Source of the DNA: AC-49 sp963817035
GTDB lineage: Bacteria; Actinomycetota; Thermoleophilia; Solirubrobacterales; Solirubrobacteraceae
Length of the DNA: 64,000 bases
Assembly: GCA_963817035.1 (NCBI GenBank)
Contig: CAWFMM010000003.1
Span: forward strand, 682,001 to 746,000
Direction of reading: 5' to 3'
In this document: positions 54,849 to 63,558 of the stretch, piece by piece
Position numbering within the stretch: the stretch's first letter is position 1
Layout: every line of letters starts with the position of its first letter
Notes under the pieces: model-generated
Told to the model about the DNA's origin: nothing
Database searches by the model: none
The model's input: the letters and a program-made list of their open reading frames with translations, nothing else
Program-made: the position numbers and the translations under genes

Positions 54849-55400
54849 ATGGCGCACGTTCCGTGGGACCTCCTCCACGCGGGCCTCGACGAGGTTCGCA
54901 ACGCCCCCGACGACCATGGCCGCGTCGAGCTGATCGTGCGCCGTCCTGAGGTCGAATCGCGCGAGGTCGTCAGCGAGGCGAGGCTCGACGAGTCCGTCGG
55001 GTTGATCGGAGACTGCTGGCAGGCGCGCGGCAGCTCAACGACGTCGGATGGGTCGGCCAACTGCGACGCGCAGATCACACTCATGAACGCGCGTTCGGCC
55101 GCGCTGATCGCCGGCGAGCCGGCCAGCTGGCCACCGGCCGGCGACCAGTTCTACGTCGACCTCGATCTCAGCGAGGCCAACCTGCCGCCGGGCACGCGCC
55201 TGCAGCTCGGGTCGGCGGTGCTCGAGCGCACGGCCGAGCCCCATCGCGGCTGCGGAAAGTTCGTGCGGCGCTTCGGCCTCGACGCGATGAAGTTCGTCAA
55301 CTCCGACGTCGGTCGCGAACTGAACCTCCGCGGCGTCAACGCCCGAGTCGTCCGCGGCGGAACGGTCCGCACCGGGGACGCGATCTCCAAGACTCGGTAA
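54849..55400 (+). CDS. MOSC-domain protein
   Basis: 183 residues. MOSC (molybdenum cofactor sulfurase C-terminal) fold: GRVELIVRRPEVESREVVSE, DAQITLMNARSAALIAGEP, DLDLSEANLPPGTRLQLGSA and the conserved cysteine in HRGCGKFVRRFG, then VNSDVGRELNLRGVNARVV. ATG at 54849; a GTG two codons upstream is in frame. Stand-alone MOSC proteins such as YiiM bind or transfer molybdenum cofactor or sulphur. No other Mo gene is nearby. Confidence 0.88.
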   Translation: MAHVPWDLLHAGLDEVRNAPDDHGRVELIVRRPEVESREVVSEARLDESVGLIGDCWQARGSSTTSDGSANCDAQITLMNARSAALIAGEPASWPPAGDQFYVDLDLSEANLPPGTRLQLGSAVLERTAEPHRGCGKFVRRFGLDAMKFVNSDVGRELNLRGVNARVVRGGTVRTGDAISKTR

Positions 55401-55471
55401 GCCCGCTCAGGGGACCTCCGGTCGGGCGTAGAGTGCTTCGCAACGTCATCCCCAGACGATGGAGGCTCGCC

Positions 55472-56089
55472 ATGCCGGTCGATCCCAAGCACACCGCGGT
55501 AGTCCTGATCGAGTACCAGAACGACTTCACGTCGGAGGGTGGCGCGCTGCACGGCGCGGTCCAGGGCGTGATGGAGCAGACCGGAATGCTCGAGAACACT
55601 CGCGCCCTCGTCGAGGCTGCCCGCGCGGCGGGTGCGACGATCGTCCACGCGCCGATCACGTTCGCGGCGGGCTACGGCGAGCTGTCGGAGCACCCCTACG
55701 GGATTCTCAAGGGCGTCGTCGACTCGACCGCGTTCGTCAAGGGTCAATGGGGCGCGGAGATCGTCGATTCGCTGACGCCGCAGGAGGGCGACGTCGTCGT
55801 CGAAGGCAAGCGCGGACTGGACACCTTCGCCACGACGAATCTCGACTTCATCCTGCGCGCCCGCGGGATCACGACGATCGCGCTCGGCGGCTTCCTGACC
55901 AACTGCTGTGTCGAGTCGACGATGCGCACCGGCTACGAGAAGGGCTACCACGTGATCACGCTGTCGGACTGCGTCGCGGCGACCTCGGCCGCAGAGCACG
56001 AGAACGCGCTCACGTTCGACTACCCGATGTTCTCCGAGGTCATGACCGCCGACGCATTCGCCGGGGAACTGCAGGGCGCGGTCGTCTGA
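55472..56089 (+). CDS. Isochorismatase-like cysteine hydrolase
   Basis: 205 residues, Rossmann-like hydrolase. Catalytic triad visible: Asp in VVLIEYQNDFTSEGG, Lys in DVVVEGKRGLDTFATTN and Cys in GGFLTNCCVESTMRTGYEKG. The ATG at 55472 has GGAGG 8 nt upstream and a TAGAGT box at about 55428; thirteen codons upstream are rejected. Family members hydrolyse isochorismate, nicotinamide or biuret-like amides; no residue here settles it. Confidence 0.9.
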   Translation: MPVDPKHTAVVLIEYQNDFTSEGGALHGAVQGVMEQTGMLENTRALVEAARAAGATIVHAPITFAAGYGELSEHPYGILKGVVDSTAFVKGQWGAEIVDSLTPQEGDVVVEGKRGLDTFATTNLDFILRARGITTIALGGFLTNCCVESTMRTGYEKGYHVITLSDCVAATSAAEHENALTFDYPMFSEVMTADAFAGELQGAVV

Positions 56090-56098
56090 CCGCGGCGT

Positions 56099-56988
56099 TC
56101 AGCTGACGCTCAGCGTGTAGCGACGTGTGTGCCGGTGGCCACCGCTGTTGGTCACGACGGCCAGCGTGTAGCTGCCGCTGGGCACCGTCGCGCTCGCCTG
56201 GAGCACCAGCTGGCCGTGAATCACGCGTCCGGTGGCGTACGTGCGACCCGATCGGGTCAGCATCGCCGTGGCGCTGGATCCGAAGGCCGCCGGGCTGCGG
56301 ACGAGCCGCGTCGTGCAGTGCGGGGCGCCGGCGTCGTCGCGCCCGGCGCGGTGCCGTCGAGCAGCACGACCACGCCGGCGCCGTTGGCGGCACCGACGAT
56401 GTCCGGCCGGCCATCGCCGTCGAGATCGGCGAGCACCGCCCCGCTCGGGGACGCGCCGGCGGCGAAGCCCGCGGCGACCGAGAACGCCGGACTGCTCCCC
56501 CCGGACGCAGTGGTGTTGAGCAGGACCGATGTCGTGCCCGAGCCCGAGTTGGCGACGGCGACGTCCGGCCGCCCGTCGCCGTTGACGTCGCCGGCCGCGA
56601 CGGAGACCGGATCGGTCTGAACGCCGAACGTGGTCTGAGCCGCGAACGTCGGGGTCGCGCTCCCCGGGGTTGTCGAGTTGACCAGCACCGACACCGTGGC
56701 GCTGCCCGAGTTGGAGGCCACCAGGTCGCGCCGGCCGTCGCCGTTGACGTCGGCCACGGCGACCGCCGAGGGCGAGCTCCCAGTCGCGAACGCCTGCTGG
56801 GCCGCGAACGCCGGCGTGACGGCACCCGCCGCGGTGGTGTCGAGATGGACCGACACGGTTGCTGCGCCGGCGTCGGCGGTGACGAGGTCCGGCCGCCGTC
56901 GCCGTTGAGATCGGCGAGCCGCGCCGAGTCCCACGGTCGACGCAGCCAACACCGACAGCCAGCGGATGGATCGGCAGTGCATGTGCAT
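56099..56988 (-). pseudogene. Frameshifted secreted FG-GAP/VCBS repeat protein
   Basis: Starts at 56988 with a signal-like segment (RWLSVLAASTVGLGA), then FG-GAP repeats (VAVADVNGDGRRDLVASNSG, VAAGDVNGDGRPDVAVANSG, VLADLDGDGRPDIVGAANG) as calcium-binding propeller blades. Near 56330-56345 the frame shifts and the C-terminal domain (from TRLVRSPAAFGSSATAM to TRRYTLSVS, stop at 56099) continues in another frame. A further ADLNGDG motif near 56905 lies out of frame. So two or more indels break the gene, unless they are sequencing errors. Confidence 0.75.
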
Positions 56989-57089
56989 GCGCCTCCTGTC
57001 GGGGCCTATGGCCGCCGCGAGGCGACGACTGAGAGAGGTATACCAGCGGGTCTCGGAAGGGTTGGAGCCCGATCGGCGTCCTTGGCTGC

Positions 57090-57596
57090 ATGAGCACCTC
57101 TACCACCAGACTCGCAGTCGCCGGCGTCCTGACTCTCGCCGTGGCGGCCTCCGCGGCGATCGCGCTGGGCGCCGCGCCCAGGCCCACGGTCAGGGCCACA
57201 GCCAATGCCGCCCTCGGCAAGACGATCGTCGTCGACGCGCGCGGGCGCACCCTGTACCGGCTGTCGGGCGAGACCAAGACCCATCTCAAGTGCACGTCGA
57301 GCGCCTGCCTCAGTGCGTGGGCGCCGCTTACGGTGGCGTCCAAGTCCACGAAGCTCGTCGCGGGCACGGGCGTGCACGGAAGCCTGAGCCTGCTGCATCG
57401 CAGCGGCGGCAAGCTCCAGGTCGTGCTCGGCGGTCATCCCCTCTACCGCTTCGCCGGCGACACCGCGGTCGGCAAGGCCGACGGGGAGGGCCTGAAGAGC
57501 TTCGGCGGAACGTGGACGGTGATCAGCGCCGGAACCTCGTCGGGCTCCACCCCGACCACTGGTGCCACGCCGGCGCCGACGATCCCTGGCTACTGA
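57090..57596 (+). CDS. Secreted repeat protein (YxFxxD-type, PF03640-like)
   Basis: 168 residues. Signal peptide MSTSTTRLAVAGVLTLAVAA, cleavage near ALG-A. Two copies of the secreted-repeat motif: GRTLYRLSGETKTHLKC with CxxxC and AW, and GHPLYRFAGDTAVGKADGEG followed by GGTWTVIS. A Thr/Ser/Pro C-terminal tail (SGSTPTTGATPAPTIPGY). Such proteins are widespread in actinobacteria and are sometimes annotated as lipoproteins, though no lipobox is seen here. Function unknown; redox or metal binding is suspected. Confidence 0.85.
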   Translation: MSTSTTRLAVAGVLTLAVAASAAIALGAAPRPTVRATANAALGKTIVVDARGRTLYRLSGETKTHLKCTSSACLSAWAPLTVASKSTKLVAGTGVHGSLSLLHRSGGKLQVVLGGHPLYRFAGDTAVGKADGEGLKSFGGTWTVISAGTSSGSTPTTGATPAPTIPGY

Positions 57597-57638
57597 CCGC
57601 GGTAGGCTCGCGCGGCAATCCACCAAGGGAGAACGGCG

Positions 57639-57989
57639 ATGGGATTCATGGATCGCGTCAAGGCGGCGGCCGAGTCGGCGCAGGCAGTGACGAGCAAGGT
57701 CGGCGTGGGTGCCGACGCGGGCCAGATGGCGCTGGCCAACAAGGCCCAGAAGCTGACGAAGGTCGGCGTCGACACGCCGGCCACGATCACCTCGATGACG
57801 CCGACCGGCAAGACCGACGCGCCCGGCGGCGCCGAGAACGTGATCGAGCTGTCACTCAGCCCCGCCGGCGGCGCGCCCTACGCGGTGACGATCAACCAGT
57901 ACGTCTACCCGTCGCACCCGATGGCGGCCGGGGACACGGTCAACGTCAAGGTCGATCCCGACGACGCCAACGTGGTGATGATCTTCTGA
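57639..57989 (+). CDS. Small conserved protein with N-terminal amphipathic helix
   Basis: 116 residues. MGFMDRVKAAAESAQAVTSK suggests an amphipathic helix, then a beta-rich half (PATITSMTPTGKTDAPGG, ELSLSPAGGAPYAVTINQYV) with IEL strands and KVDPDDANVVMIF at the end. No signal peptide. TAGGCT at 57603 with a 30-nt leader and an AAGGGAG site. I recognise the general type from actinobacterial genomes but no function is known. Confidence 0.7.
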   Translation: MGFMDRVKAAAESAQAVTSKVGVGADAGQMALANKAQKLTKVGVDTPATITSMTPTGKTDAPGGAENVIELSLSPAGGAPYAVTINQYVYPSHPMAAGDTVNVKVDPDDANVVMIF

Positions 57990-58050
57990 CGAACGTCGGG
58001 CGACGGGGCCGGCGCACGCATCCCCGCCCTGCGTTACAACCGGCGTGCGT

Positions 58051-59715
58051 ATGGCTCTTCGCATGCTGTCCATTTCGATCCTCACGACGCTCGCGCTGTC
58101 CAGCGCCGCGCATGGCTTCGCGCTGCGCGCGTTTCCGACCGGCTTCGCCACACAACCGGGCGCGATCGTCGCCGGCCCGGACAAGACGGTCTGGTTCACC
58201 GAGAGCAACGGCATCGACCGCATCGACGCGGCCGGCCATGTCCGCCGCTTCCCGGTGAACTCGGCCCCGGGCCACCTGGCCGCGGGACCGGCCGGGGACG
58301 TGTGGTTCATCGACGCCGACGCACGGGCGATCGGGCATCTGATGCCCGACGGGCGGGTGCGCGAATTCCTGACCCACACGCTCCCGACCGATCTCGCGAT
58401 GGGCACAGACGGCAACGTTTGGTTCATCGCCACCGACGGCCTGGCCGGGCGCGTGACGCCGGCCGGGACCGTCACCCGGTTCTCGATCTCGGCCTCTAAG
58501 GTCGGCAAGCCGACGTCGATCGCCGCCGGTCCCGACGGGCGCGTGTGGATCGCCCAGCACCGCCGCGTCGACGCGATCGACGCTCGCGGCGCGATCACGC
58601 GCTACGCGCTGAGGACGACCGACGACGTGCAGCTCGTCGCCGCGGGCCCCGACGATCGTGTCTGGCTGGCGACCGACGACGGCGTCGTGCTGCAGATGAC
58701 GACGGGCGGGCGGATCGCGTGGCGTGGGACGCTCGAGGATGCGCCGGCCGCGATGGCCGCGGGCCCCGACGGCCACATGTGGATGTCGCTCCCCGTCGCC
58801 AACCAGATCATCGACGTGACGACCGCGGGGAAGGTGGCCGAGCATGGGCCCGGGTCGCGTGCCGGGACGCCGTGGGCCGGGTTCACCGCTCAGGGTCTCG
58901 CGCTCGCGCGCGACGGGCACCTCTGGGTCGTCGAGCCACTGCAGGAGCGCGTGGCGCGGATCACCCCGGGGCCGGCCTGCGCGGTGCCCGACGTGGTCGG
59001 GATGCGCGAGGTCGCGGCCCGGACGGCGCTGAGGGCCGGCGGCTGCTCCGTCGTCGTGGCCCGCGGCGGGAGTGCGACGACGGTCAAGGCACAGAGCGTG
59101 ATGGCGGGACGCGTCGAGAAGGCGGGGACGGTCATCACGGTGACGCTCGGGGCGCCGCCGAAGGAGTGTCGCCTGCCGCTCGACGCCGACGCCGTTCTCG
59201 AGACACCGGCCGCGCTCGTCGCGGAGCGCCACCTGTCGTTGGACGACGGCCAGGGCGGCTCCTCGATGATCGCGATCGGCTGCGCGCAGTCCTCGGGGCA
59301 GGTGATCACGCTCGGGCGCAGCCGCAGCTCGTTCGAGCTGTTCACGGTCGACGACGTGCGCCTGGCCGGCACCCAGGTCGCGTTCACGACGACCGACCTC
59401 GACGACTTCGGCGTCGCGACAGCCGCGATCGAGACCCGCGACCTCGCACGCGACGGGCCGACGACGATCGTCGCCACGCTCGACCCGGCGGCGATCGTCA
59501 GCGACTTCGCGCTGGCCCCCGGCGGCGCAATCGCCTGGATCGATCGCATCGATCCCTCACACGTGCTCGAGACGCTCCACGTCTGGGTCCGCGGGGTCAC
59601 GACGACGATCGCCGTGGCCGCTCCGGGCCGTGAGCTCACCGATCTCGCGCTCAGCGCGAGCACCGTCTATTGGACGACCGCGCAGGAGGAGATGAACGCG
59701 CCGGTTCCGGGATGA
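58051..59715 (+). CDS. Secreted beta-propeller (virginiamycin B lyase-like) with PASTA domain
   Basis: 554 residues. Signal peptide (MLSISILTTLALSSAAHG). Residues 30-310 are repeated blades of the streptogramin lyase type, each with G-PDGxVW-like cores: AGPDKTVWFTESNGIDRI, AGPAGDVWFIDADARAIG, GTDGNVWFIATDGLAG, AGPDGHMWMSLPVANQII. A PASTA domain follows (VPDVVGMREVAARTALRAGG, VKAQSVMAGRVEKAGTVITV). The last 170 residues are a second beta-rich part. PASTA suggests peptidoglycan binding. True lyase activity is unlikely to be certain, since the catalytic residues were not checked. ATG at 58051. Confidence 0.8.
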   Translation: MALRMLSISILTTLALSSAAHGFALRAFPTGFATQPGAIVAGPDKTVWFTESNGIDRIDAAGHVRRFPVNSAPGHLAAGPAGDVWFIDADARAIGHLMPDGRVREFLTHTLPTDLAMGTDGNVWFIATDGLAGRVTPAGTVTRFSISASKVGKPTSIAAGPDGRVWIAQHRRVDAIDARGAITRYALRTTDDVQLVAAGPDDRVWLATDDGVVLQMTTGGRIAWRGTLEDAPAAMAAGPDGHMWMSLPVANQIIDVTTAGKVAEHGPGSRAGTPWAGFTAQGLALARDGHLWVVEPLQERVARITPGPACAVPDVVGMREVAARTALRAGGCSVVVARGGSATTVKAQSVMAGRVEKAGTVITVTLGAPPKECRLPLDADAVLETPAALVAERHLSLDDGQGGSSMIAIGCAQSSGQVITLGRSRSSFELFTVDDVRLAGTQVAFTTTDLDDFGVATAAIETRDLARDGPTTIVATLDPAAIVSDFALAPGGAIAWIDRIDPSHVLETLHVWVRGVTTTIAVAAPGRELTDLALSASTVYWTTAQEEMNAPVPG

Positions 59716-59720
59716 CTGGA

Positions 59721-60683
59721 CTAGGACCCGGTCAGCCAGCGGCGCGGGTTGTCGACCAGCAGCGTCTTCTCGACCGCCTCGTCGAGCACGCCCTGCTCGC
59801 GCAGGTGCGGGAAGACGTGTTCGAAGATCATCGTCATCGACCAGTGATCGATCGCGTCGGAGGCCATCAGCCCCGCGGCCAGCTCGGCCGGGTAGTAGTC
59901 GATCATCGCGCAGAAGTCCTGGGAGATGTGCAGCCGCTCGGTGTTGCCGCGGCGCAGCAGCTCGATCGTCGTCGGGTTGCGCCGGGCGGTCGGCAGGAAG
60001 ATGTTCAGCCCGTAGCGATCCAGCCCGACGTAGACGCCCTTGTCGATCAGGCCCTGGATGTACTCGACGTCGTCGGTGTCGCCGCAGTGGGCGATCACGA
60101 CCTTGGAGAGATCGACGCCCTCCTCCTCGAAGATCTCGACCTGCCGCGGCCCGGTCTGCGACGCCGGCCGCGAGTGGGCCATGATCGGCGTACCGGTTGC
60201 CACGCTTGCGCGCGCGACCGCGCGATGGACCTTCTCGACGTTGTCGTTGACGCCCGGCTCGTCGGCGGCGCACTTGAGGAACGCCGCCTTGATGTCGGTG
60301 CCCTGGATGCCCTCGCGGATGTCGTCGATGAAGTGCTCGGCGATCTGATCCTCGGTGCGGTTGTGGAAGTACTCGGGCAGGTGCGCGTACGTGTAGATGC
60401 CGGTGCACGCGACGACGTTCACACCGGCCTCGTCGGCGATCCTGCGCATGAAGTTCACGTCGCGTCCGAGGAACATCGCGGTTGGATCGAAGATCGTCTG
60501 GATGCCGTGCTCCTTGGCCCGGCCGAGCTCCTCGACCGCCGTCGCGTGCTCGACCGCCTCGTCGTAGCGGCCCGGCCAGTTGGCGACCGTGGCCTCGTCA
60601 CGGGCGCGCAGATGCTCGTGCGCCAGCGTCCTTCCCAGGTCTGCGGCCTCAACGGGCCCCTGCACGGTCTCGACGGTTGCCAT
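59721..60683 (-). CDS. Phosphotriesterase-like metal-dependent hydrolase (lactonase type)
   Basis: 320 residues of the PTE amidohydrolase group. HxH in TLAHEHLRARDE, the bridging carboxylated lysine in DIKAAFLKCAADEPG, metal histidines in GTPIMAHSRPASQ and VVIAHCGDTDDVEYIQGLI, and the catalytic Asp in ISQDFCAMIDYYP. ATG at 60683; upstream codons read into the acyl-CoA synthetase in another frame. Family members are usually lactonases with side activity on organophosphates. In the same direction as the acyl-CoA synthetase, 44 nt later. Confidence 0.9.
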   Translation of the reverse strand: MATVETVQGPVEAADLGRTLAHEHLRARDEATVANWPGRYDEAVEHATAVEELGRAKEHGIQTIFDPTAMFLGRDVNFMRRIADEAGVNVVACTGIYTYAHLPEYFHNRTEDQIAEHFIDDIREGIQGTDIKAAFLKCAADEPGVNDNVEKVHRAVARASVATGTPIMAHSRPASQTGPRQVEIFEEEGVDLSKVVIAHCGDTDDVEYIQGLIDKGVYVGLDRYGLNIFLPTARRNPTTIELLRRGNTERLHISQDFCAMIDYYPAELAAGLMASDAIDHWSMTMIFEHVFPHLREQGVLDEAVEKTLLVDNPRRWLTGS

Positions 60684-60727
60684 CGGTGTACGTCTCCTTC
60701 GTTGTCCGTACGAAAAGCCGCGGCGCT

Positions 60728-62260
60728 TCAGCGCAGCGGGGCGCCCCATTCGATCTCTTCGCGCAGCTGACCCTTGAGCACCTTGCCGCCCGGGTTGCGG
60801 GGCAGCGGCGCGTCGCGCAGCGCGATGTACTGCGGAACCTTGAAGTCGGCGATCTGCTCGCGGCAATACGCGACGACGGCGTCGGCGTCGAACTGGGCGC
60901 CGGGCGCCGGCACGATCACCGCGCCGACCTTCTCGCCCATCATCTCGTCGGGAACGCCGATCACCGCCGCCTCGCCGACGCCGGGGGCGCCGGCCAGCGC
61001 CGCCTCGACCTCGACCGAGTAGACGTTTTCGCCGCCGCGGTTGATCATGTCCTTCTTGCGATCGACGATGTAGAGCAGGCCGTGCTCGTCGATCCGCGCG
61101 AGGTCGCCGGTGTGCAGCCAGCCGTCGACGAACGTCGCCGCCGTCGCCTCAGGCTTGTTCCAATAGCCCATGACGATGTTCGGCCCGCGGGCCAGCAGCT
61201 CGCCGACGCCGGACTCGGGGTCGGGGTGGTCGATGGCGATGTCGACGACCGGCATCGGATAGCCGACCGAGTCGGCGTGCTCGGCGGCGTCCTCGTCGGG
61301 CAGCGCCGAGATCAGCGAACACGACTCGGTCAGACCGAAGCCGTTGCCCCTGCGTGCGCCCGGGAACTGGTCGCCAAGCGCGTGGACGAGGGTTGCGGCG
61401 ATCGGCGCGCCGCCGTAGCTGACCCCCTGCAGGCGCGAGGTATCGATCTCGCCGAGCCGCGGGTGGTGCAGCAGCGCGTAATAGACCGCCGGCACCGTGA
61501 CCATGTGGGTGATCGGGATGTCGTTCATCGCCGTGATGATCCCGTCGAGATCGAGCGCACTGACGAGGATCGCTACGCGCCCGCCGACCTCGAGCAGCGG
61601 GATCATCTGGCTGTTGGCGCCGGTGACGTGAAACAGCGGCACACTGACCAGCGTGGACAGCGTGGGGCCGACGTCGCGCGGCGTGTTGAGCGCGCGGATG
61701 ACGTTCTCGGAATTGGTCAGGAAGTTCTCGTGCGACGTCATCGCGCCCTTGGGGAAGCCCGTGGTGCCGCTCGTGTAGAAGATCGCCGCGAGATCCGTGG
61801 GCTGCAGGTCGCCGACGACCAGCGGATCGCCGTCAGGCAGGTCGACGCTCCGCTCGATCGTCAGCGACGCGCCCGAGTCATCGACGACGTAGGCGATCTC
61901 GGACTCCTTGAAGCGAGTGTTGACCGGAACGACGACCGCGCCGGCGAGCTCGACACCCCAGAACGCGAGCACCCAGTCGAGACCATTGGGCAGGTTGATC
62001 GCGACACGATCGCCGCGCTCGATCCCCTGCGCTCGCAGTCCGCCGGCGACGCGCGCGCTGCGCTCCCACAGCTCCCGATAGGTCAGCTCCGCATTTCCGA
62101 TGTCGATGATCGCCGTGGCATCGGGCGAACGCTCAACGCTGATACGCAGCATCTCGACCAGCGACGACGGGCGGTTGACGTAGCGCGCGATCCCGTCGGC
62201 TCCGCGCTCCACACCGCTGGTGTCAAACGGGTTACGTCCGCGATCGGCGACCTCGACCAT
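60728..62260 (-). CDS. AMP-forming acyl-CoA synthetase
   Basis: 510 residues of the ANL superfamily. AMP-binding motif AAIFYTSGTTGFPKGAMTSH, SLVSVPLFHVTGANSQMIPL, the A5-type GFGLTESCSLISALP, hinge GWLHTGDLARIDEHG, DRKKDMINRGGENVY and the catalytic lysine in NPGGKVLKGQLREE. ATG at 62260 has AAGGAG 7 nt upstream; the frame continues further but lacks conserved sequence. With the lactonase-type hydrolase it could open a lactone and activate the acid to CoA. Confidence 0.92.
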   Translation of the reverse strand: MVEVADRGRNPFDTSGVERGADGIARYVNRPSSLVEMLRISVERSPDATAIIDIGNAELTYRELWERSARVAGGLRAQGIERGDRVAINLPNGLDWVLAFWGVELAGAVVVPVNTRFKESEIAYVVDDSGASLTIERSVDLPDGDPLVVGDLQPTDLAAIFYTSGTTGFPKGAMTSHENFLTNSENVIRALNTPRDVGPTLSTLVSVPLFHVTGANSQMIPLLEVGGRVAILVSALDLDGIITAMNDIPITHMVTVPAVYYALLHHPRLGEIDTSRLQGVSYGGAPIAATLVHALGDQFPGARRGNGFGLTESCSLISALPDEDAAEHADSVGYPMPVVDIAIDHPDPESGVGELLARGPNIVMGYWNKPEATAATFVDGWLHTGDLARIDEHGLLYIVDRKKDMINRGGENVYSVEVEAALAGAPGVGEAAVIGVPDEMMGEKVGAVIVPAPGAQFDADAVVAYCREQIADFKVPQYIALRDAPLPRNPGGKVLKGQLREEIEWGAPLR

Positions 62261-62694
62261 CGGGAACTCCTTCTCGCAGCTCTCTCGCCCGCCGCCACCA
62301 TATCGCGGGGGACCACGGCTTGAACGCTTCACCGATGTATGTGGAACGCTGCGGGGTGTGCACGCGACGCCGACGGGGCGACCGTCGGCCTCGGGATCAG
62401 CACCGCTCGTCACTCCGAGGACGGGCGCCTCGCCGAGATCACGGGCTTCTTCCTCGGCGGGTAGCTCGAAGGGCGCACGAACGGCCGCTCCAACGGGTGT
62501 CCAGACAATTGACGCGATGTTGAAGCCGCCGCAAATGCGGGCCGAAAAGGGGGTCGAGGACACTGCGAGAGTTCGCGATTGGGGAACCGCTGCTCTCGCA
62601 GCAACAGCGTCACTCACGGGCCTCGCCCGGTGAGGTGACCACAGGACGCCGTGAGCGCGCCCCGACCCCGGGGCGCGTTCTCGTTAAGGCGTGT
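62261..62694. other. 434-bp gap with degenerate NTF2-like remnant and two hairpins
   Basis: The largest non-coding stretch here. A 41-codon frame at 62339-62464 ends DGRLAEITGFFLGG, like the last strand of SnoaL/NTF2-like proteins, and may be a remnant. At 62608-62638 a bulged stem (GTCAC-TCAC-GGG with CCC-GTGA-GTGAC) and at 62656-62677 a perfect stem (see separate entry) follow in tandem. I see no intact gene. Confidence 0.45.
62656..62677 (+). terminator. GC stem-loop downstream of the PhzF-like gene
   Basis: CGCGCCCC (62656-62663), loop GACCCC, GGGGCGCG (62670-62677). On the plus strand it is followed by TTCTCGTT; on the minus strand it lies 17 nt after the PhzF-like stop. Could serve as a bidirectional terminator. 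Confidence 0.6.
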
Positions 62695-63558
62695 TCACGG
62701 CAGGTGGATGGTGCCTTCGGCGACGAGATGGACCGCTCCGCCGACGCGGACTCGGTCGCCTTCGACCGCCACGTCGAGGACGCTCGGGCGGCCCATCTCG
62801 ATCCCCTGATCGATCGTGAGCTTCGTCAGTCCGGCGCGGTCGGCGAGATCTGCGCACAGCGGGCCGGCCCCCGAGCCGGTCGCCGGGTCCTCGAGGACCG
62901 ACGTCTCGCCGAGGAAGAAGCCGCGGGCGCGCCAGCGGTCGCGGGCCGCGGACGCCGGGGCGGCGAGGTAGACGACGACGGCCGCCCCGGGCGCCTGAAG
63001 CGCGGTGTGCGCTTCGACATCGGTGCAGACGGCGCGCTCGAGCGCGGCCACGTCGCGCAGAGGGGCCATCAGGTGCCAGACGCCGGTCGAGGCAAAGCGC
63101 GCCGGCAGCTGCGGGTCGAGATCGCCCACCGTGAGGCCGACGAGCTCGGCGAGCTGAGCTGGATCGACACTCGCGCCGAACCGGACGGGCTCCTGGAGCA
63201 TCGAGGCGTAGCCCTCGCGTCCGGCGCGCCGGACGCGAACCGGCTGCTCGCCGGCAGGCGTGCGCTGCACATACTCGACGTCGGTCTGACCGCGCTCGCG
63301 CGCGATCGCGACGGCGGTCCCCAGCGACGGATGCCCGGCGAACGGCAGCTCGCCAACCGTGGTGAAGATGCGGTTGACGTAGTCGGCGTTGCCGTCGGCG
63401 GACTGCACGAATGTCGTCTCCGAGAGTCGCGTCTCGCGCGCGAAGGCGAGCATCGTCGCGGGGTCGAGACCGTCGGCATCGTGGACGACGGCAAGGCCGT
63501 TACCGGCCAGCGGGCAGGGGGCGAAGACGTCGAGCCAGGTGAGGCGATGCTCAGAAAT
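62695..63558 (-). CDS. PhzF-family isomerase; start uncertain
   Basis: About 287 residues of the PhzF/diaminopimelate epimerase-like fold. N-terminal WLDVFAPCPLAGNGLAVVHD, LSETTFVQSADGNADYVNR (the conserved SETxFV with catalytic Glu), ELPFAGHPSLGTAVA and the closing DPATGSGAGPLCADL glycine-rich loop. No ATG, GTG or TTG exists near the conserved start; an ATT at 63558 (IleSerGluHis) overlapping the previous stop is the best candidate, or the reading frame is disturbed. Stop is followed by a hairpin. Substrate unknown. Confidence 0.8.
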   Translation of the reverse strand: MSEHRLTWLDVFAPCPLAGNGLAVVHDADGLDPATMLAFARETRLSETTFVQSADGNADYVNRIFTTVGELPFAGHPSLGTAVAIARERGQTDVEYVQRTPAGEQPVRVRRAGREGYASMLQEPVRFGASVDPAQLAELVGLTVGDLDPQLPARFASTGVWHLMAPLRDVAALERAVCTDVEAHTALQAPGAAVVVYLAAPASAARDRWRARGFFLGETSVLEDPATGSGAGPLCADLADRAGLTKLTIDQGIEMGRPSVLDVAVEGDRVRVGGAVHLVAEGTIHLP

